Origin: Nitrospirales bacterium
Lineage (GTDB): Bacteria > Nitrospirota > Nitrospiria > Nitrospirales > UBA8639
NCBI GenBank assembly: GCA_021604105.1
Contig: BQIW01000004.1
Span: 35,257-99,256 of the forward strand
Direction: 5' to 3'
DNA length: 64,000 nt
The notes under the pieces are model-generated. The model was not told where the DNA came from. It did not search any database and saw only the letters and a program-made list of their open reading frames with translations. The first letter of the stretch is position 1. Each line of letters begins with the position of its first letter. Shown one piece after another: positions 62,151 through 64,000 of this stretch. The position numbers and the translations under genes are program-made.

Positions 62151-64000
62151 CTATTGAATTTCCCAGTCAGTGGAGGTGCCGCGAGGGAACTTGGTATCCA
62201 TGACATCTTTCCCGTTCATTAACCACAGCGCTACCGCGCCACTCGCCCGATTCTGCCAAATGACGTCATCCTGACCATCCGCATTCACATCACCCATGCC
62301 CGTAATCTGCCAGTTCAGTGGAACTCCGCCAGGAAATCCGACAAAGGCCACGGTGGGCCCGTTCATAATCCAGATGGCTACCGAACCATTCAGCGTATGG
62401 TGCCAGACAATATCGGCCGTACCATTGCCATCCACATCCCCGATTTCCTTAATGACATAATTGAGAGGAGCACTCCCTGGAAATCCCGTCGACGTGTGGG
62501 TCAAACCGTCCATTAACCACACAGCCACCGCCCCGCTCGTCGTATTTCGCCAAATCACATCGGCTTTTTCATCGGCATTCACATCACCGACACCGGCGAT
62601 CTCCCATTGTACAGGCGCACTGCCTGGGAAACCCGAAAGGGCAATGGTCGACCCATTCATAAGCCAGATAGCCAATGCACCGTTAACCCTATTGTGCCAG
62701 ATAAGGTCCGCGGTTCCATTGCCATCCACATCACCGATTCCTTTGATCACATAATTGAGTGACGCACTCCCCGGGAAACTCGTCGACGTGTGGGTCAAGC
62801 CGTCCATGAACCACACCGCTACGACCCCGGTCGTCGTATTCCGCCAAATCACGTCGGCCTGACCGTCCGCATTCACATCACCCATTCCCATAATCTGCCA
62901 ATTCGATGGGACACCACCCAACACACCGGTTGTGGTTACCACAGCATCGTTCATGAGCCAGCCCACCACAAGGCCATTAATGCTATTGCGCCAAAGTAGG
63001 TCTGCCGTTCCATCAGCGTTTAAATCGTTTAATAATCTTCTTTCACCCGCATTATTTGCAGTAATGGTCACATTGTCACCCGTCGAGAGCACCCCATCTG
63101 TCGCGGACAATCGCAATACATACGTCCCCGCTTCGCTGAAACTGGCTGTCGTATTCAGAGCCGACGCATTTGCAAAGGTCACGGTCCCCGGCCCGCTCAC
63201 TTTATCCCACGTGCTAGTCACTGTCCCCGGCGTATCCGGCAGACCATCATCCGTCACCGTGCCTGTCAGCGTGGCCGTATTCGGCAACGCAATCGTAATT
63301 GAAGGACCCGCATTAACCAATGGTGGTTGATTCTGCGCCGGCACGGGATTAACCGTAATGGTCACATTGTCACCCGTCGAGAGTGCCCCATCTGTCGCAG
63401 ACAACCGCAACACATACGTCCCCGCTTGACTGAAACTGGCTGTCGTACTCAGAGCCGACGCATTTGCAAAGGTCACGGTCCCCGGCCCGCTCACTTTACT
63501 CCAGGTGCTGGAAACCGTCCCTGGGGAATCCGGCAGGCCATCATCCGTCACCGTGCCTGTCAGGGTGGCAGTATTCGGTAACGCAATCGTAATTGAAGGC
63601 CCCGCACTCACCGTCGGTGGTTGATTACCGGGGTTTTGTGTAAACGTGGCCGTCACCGTCCGTGCGCCGGTCATATTCACCGCACAGGTGCCCGTGCCCG
63701 TGCCTTCACACCCGCTGCCACTCCAGCCCTCAAACGTCGAGCCTCCACTCGCCACCGCCGTCAGCGTCACCGACGTCCCATTGGCATAGCCCTGGGTACA
63801 ATCGTTCCCGCAGGCAATGCCCGCGGGCACACTGGTCACCGTCCCACTGCCCGTCCCGGCTTTCGTGATCGTCAACGTCCGTTGCACGGGCGTAAACGTG
63901 GCGGTCACCGCCCGCGCCGCCGTCATACTCACCGTACACGTGCCCGTGCCCGAACAGCCGCCCCCGCTCCAGCCCCCAAAGGTCGAGCCCGAAGCGGCCA
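62151..64000 (-). CDS. Large secreted repeat protein (truncated by window edge): bacterial repeats, PKD-like domains, FG-GAP repeats
   Basis: The frame is open to the right edge, so the N-terminus is missing (a GTG at 63932 is internal). From the edge inward: two Cys-containing repeats (TFGGWSGGGCSGTGTC and TFEGWSGSGCEGTGTGTC, each ending VTATF), then two near-identical ~98-residue PKD/Ig-like units (NQPPxVxAGPSITIALPNTA start), then six 49-residue repeats as in the protein at 59566-61170. All parts are typical of secreted surface or adhesion proteins. G+C rises sharply in the last 400 bases. Confidence 0.83.
   Translation of the reverse strand, partial: AASGSTFGGWSGGGCSGTGTCTVSMTAARAVTATFTPVQRTLTITKAGTGSGTVTSVPAGIACGNDCTQGYANGTSVTLTAVASGGSTFEGWSGSGCEGTGTGTCAVNMTGARTVTATFTQNPGNQPPTVSAGPSITIALPNTATLTGTVTDDGLPDSPGTVSSTWSKVSGPGTVTFANASALSTTASFSQAGTYVLRLSATDGALSTGDNVTITVNPVPAQNQPPLVNAGPSITIALPNTATLTGTVTDDGLPDTPGTVTSTWDKVSGPGTVTFANASALNTTASFSEAGTYVLRLSATDGVLSTGDNVTITANNAGERRLLNDLNADGTADLLWRNSINGLVVGWLMNDAVVTTTGVLGGVPSNWQIMGMGDVNADGQADVIWRNTTTGVVAVWFMDGLTHTSTSFPGSASLNYVIKGIGDVDGNGTADLIWHNRVNGALAIWLMNGSTIALSGFPGSAPVQWEIAGVGDVNADEKADVIWRNTTSGAVAVWLMDGLTHTSTGFPGSAPLNYVIKEIGDVDGNGTADIVWHHTLNGSVAIWIMNGPTVAFVGFPGGVPLNWQITGMGDVNADGQDDVIWQNRASGAVALWLMNGKDVMDTKFPRGTSTDWEIQ
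63061..63627. repeat. Tandem 294-bp repeat encoding two PKD-like units
   Basis: Two units offset by exactly 294 bases (98 codons), for example GTAATGGTCACATTGTCACC at 63061 and again at 63355. They differ at few positions, suggesting recent duplication or homogenisation. Confidence 0.8.

Noticed and set aside
1..64000. Mobile elements, CRISPR arrays, prophage
   Set aside because: No transposase, integrase, direct-repeat/spacer pattern or phage structural gene was seen; repeats found are within coding sequences.

Overview
The window (64 kb, roughly half G+C, with a G+C-rich tail in the last 400 bases) looks like a chromosome segment of a Nitrospira-type bacterium (phylum Nitrospirota). This is inferred from gene content: a long operon joining a cytochrome b/Rieske complex to two CydA-like proteins and several c-type cytochromes, a hopanoid locus, many TPR proteins and diderm envelope genes. 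No rRNA, nitrite oxidoreductase or other marker that would fix the genus is present.

Layout. 1-346: start of a lytic-transglycosylase-like gene running off the left edge. 701-8180: a signalling island, all on the minus strand, with three histidine kinases sharing an unusual HNVGN-type H-box, one receiver/histidine-kinase hybrid, one free-standing receiver and an HDOD protein. 8963-12421: a three-domain phospholipid-remodelling protein (MFS, PlsC, acyl-ACP synthetase). 12691-17448: a TPR protein, two very small proteins, tRNA-Thr, a DUF2914 protein and UbiA. 17613-29078: an eleven-gene minus-strand respiratory operon. In transcription order it encodes a lipoprotein cytochrome c, CydA-like, membrane cytochrome c, PRC-barrel/Rieske fusion, cytochrome b, unknown membrane protein, second CydA-like, two membrane cytochromes c, an ethylbenzene-dehydrogenase-type haem protein and a dihaem cytochrome c.

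30043-42902: a hopanoid, isoprenoid and lipid-transport block on the minus strand: squalene-hopene cyclase, HpnG (apparently starting at CTG), MlaE/F/D/C, a beta-barrel protein, a TPR protein, Dxs, IspG, tRNA-Cys, HpnH and a small LSm-like protein. A strong terminator at 42999-43025 separates it from the next block. 43107-55849: nucleotide-sugar dehydrogenase, type IV pilin, TPR lipoprotein, DnaB, HisZ, SerA, SerC, a small plus-strand protein, a TPR protein and a double-length ThyX-like protein. 56040-59194: SNF-family symporter, two tiny proteins and a PagL-like lipid A deacylase. 59566-64000: two adjacent secreted repeat proteins, each with six 49-residue FG-GAP/VCBS-like repeats; the second runs off the right edge.

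Two blocks stand out as systems. The respiratory operon has two CydA-like proteins without CydB, and its Rieske protein carries an N-terminal PRC-barrel; it looks like a composite quinone/cytochrome c module and not a plain bc1 complex or bd oxidase. The kinase island combines intact and degenerate receiver domains with a paralogous set of HNVGN kinases and may form one interlinked signalling circuit. No IS element, integrase, CRISPR array or phage gene was found.
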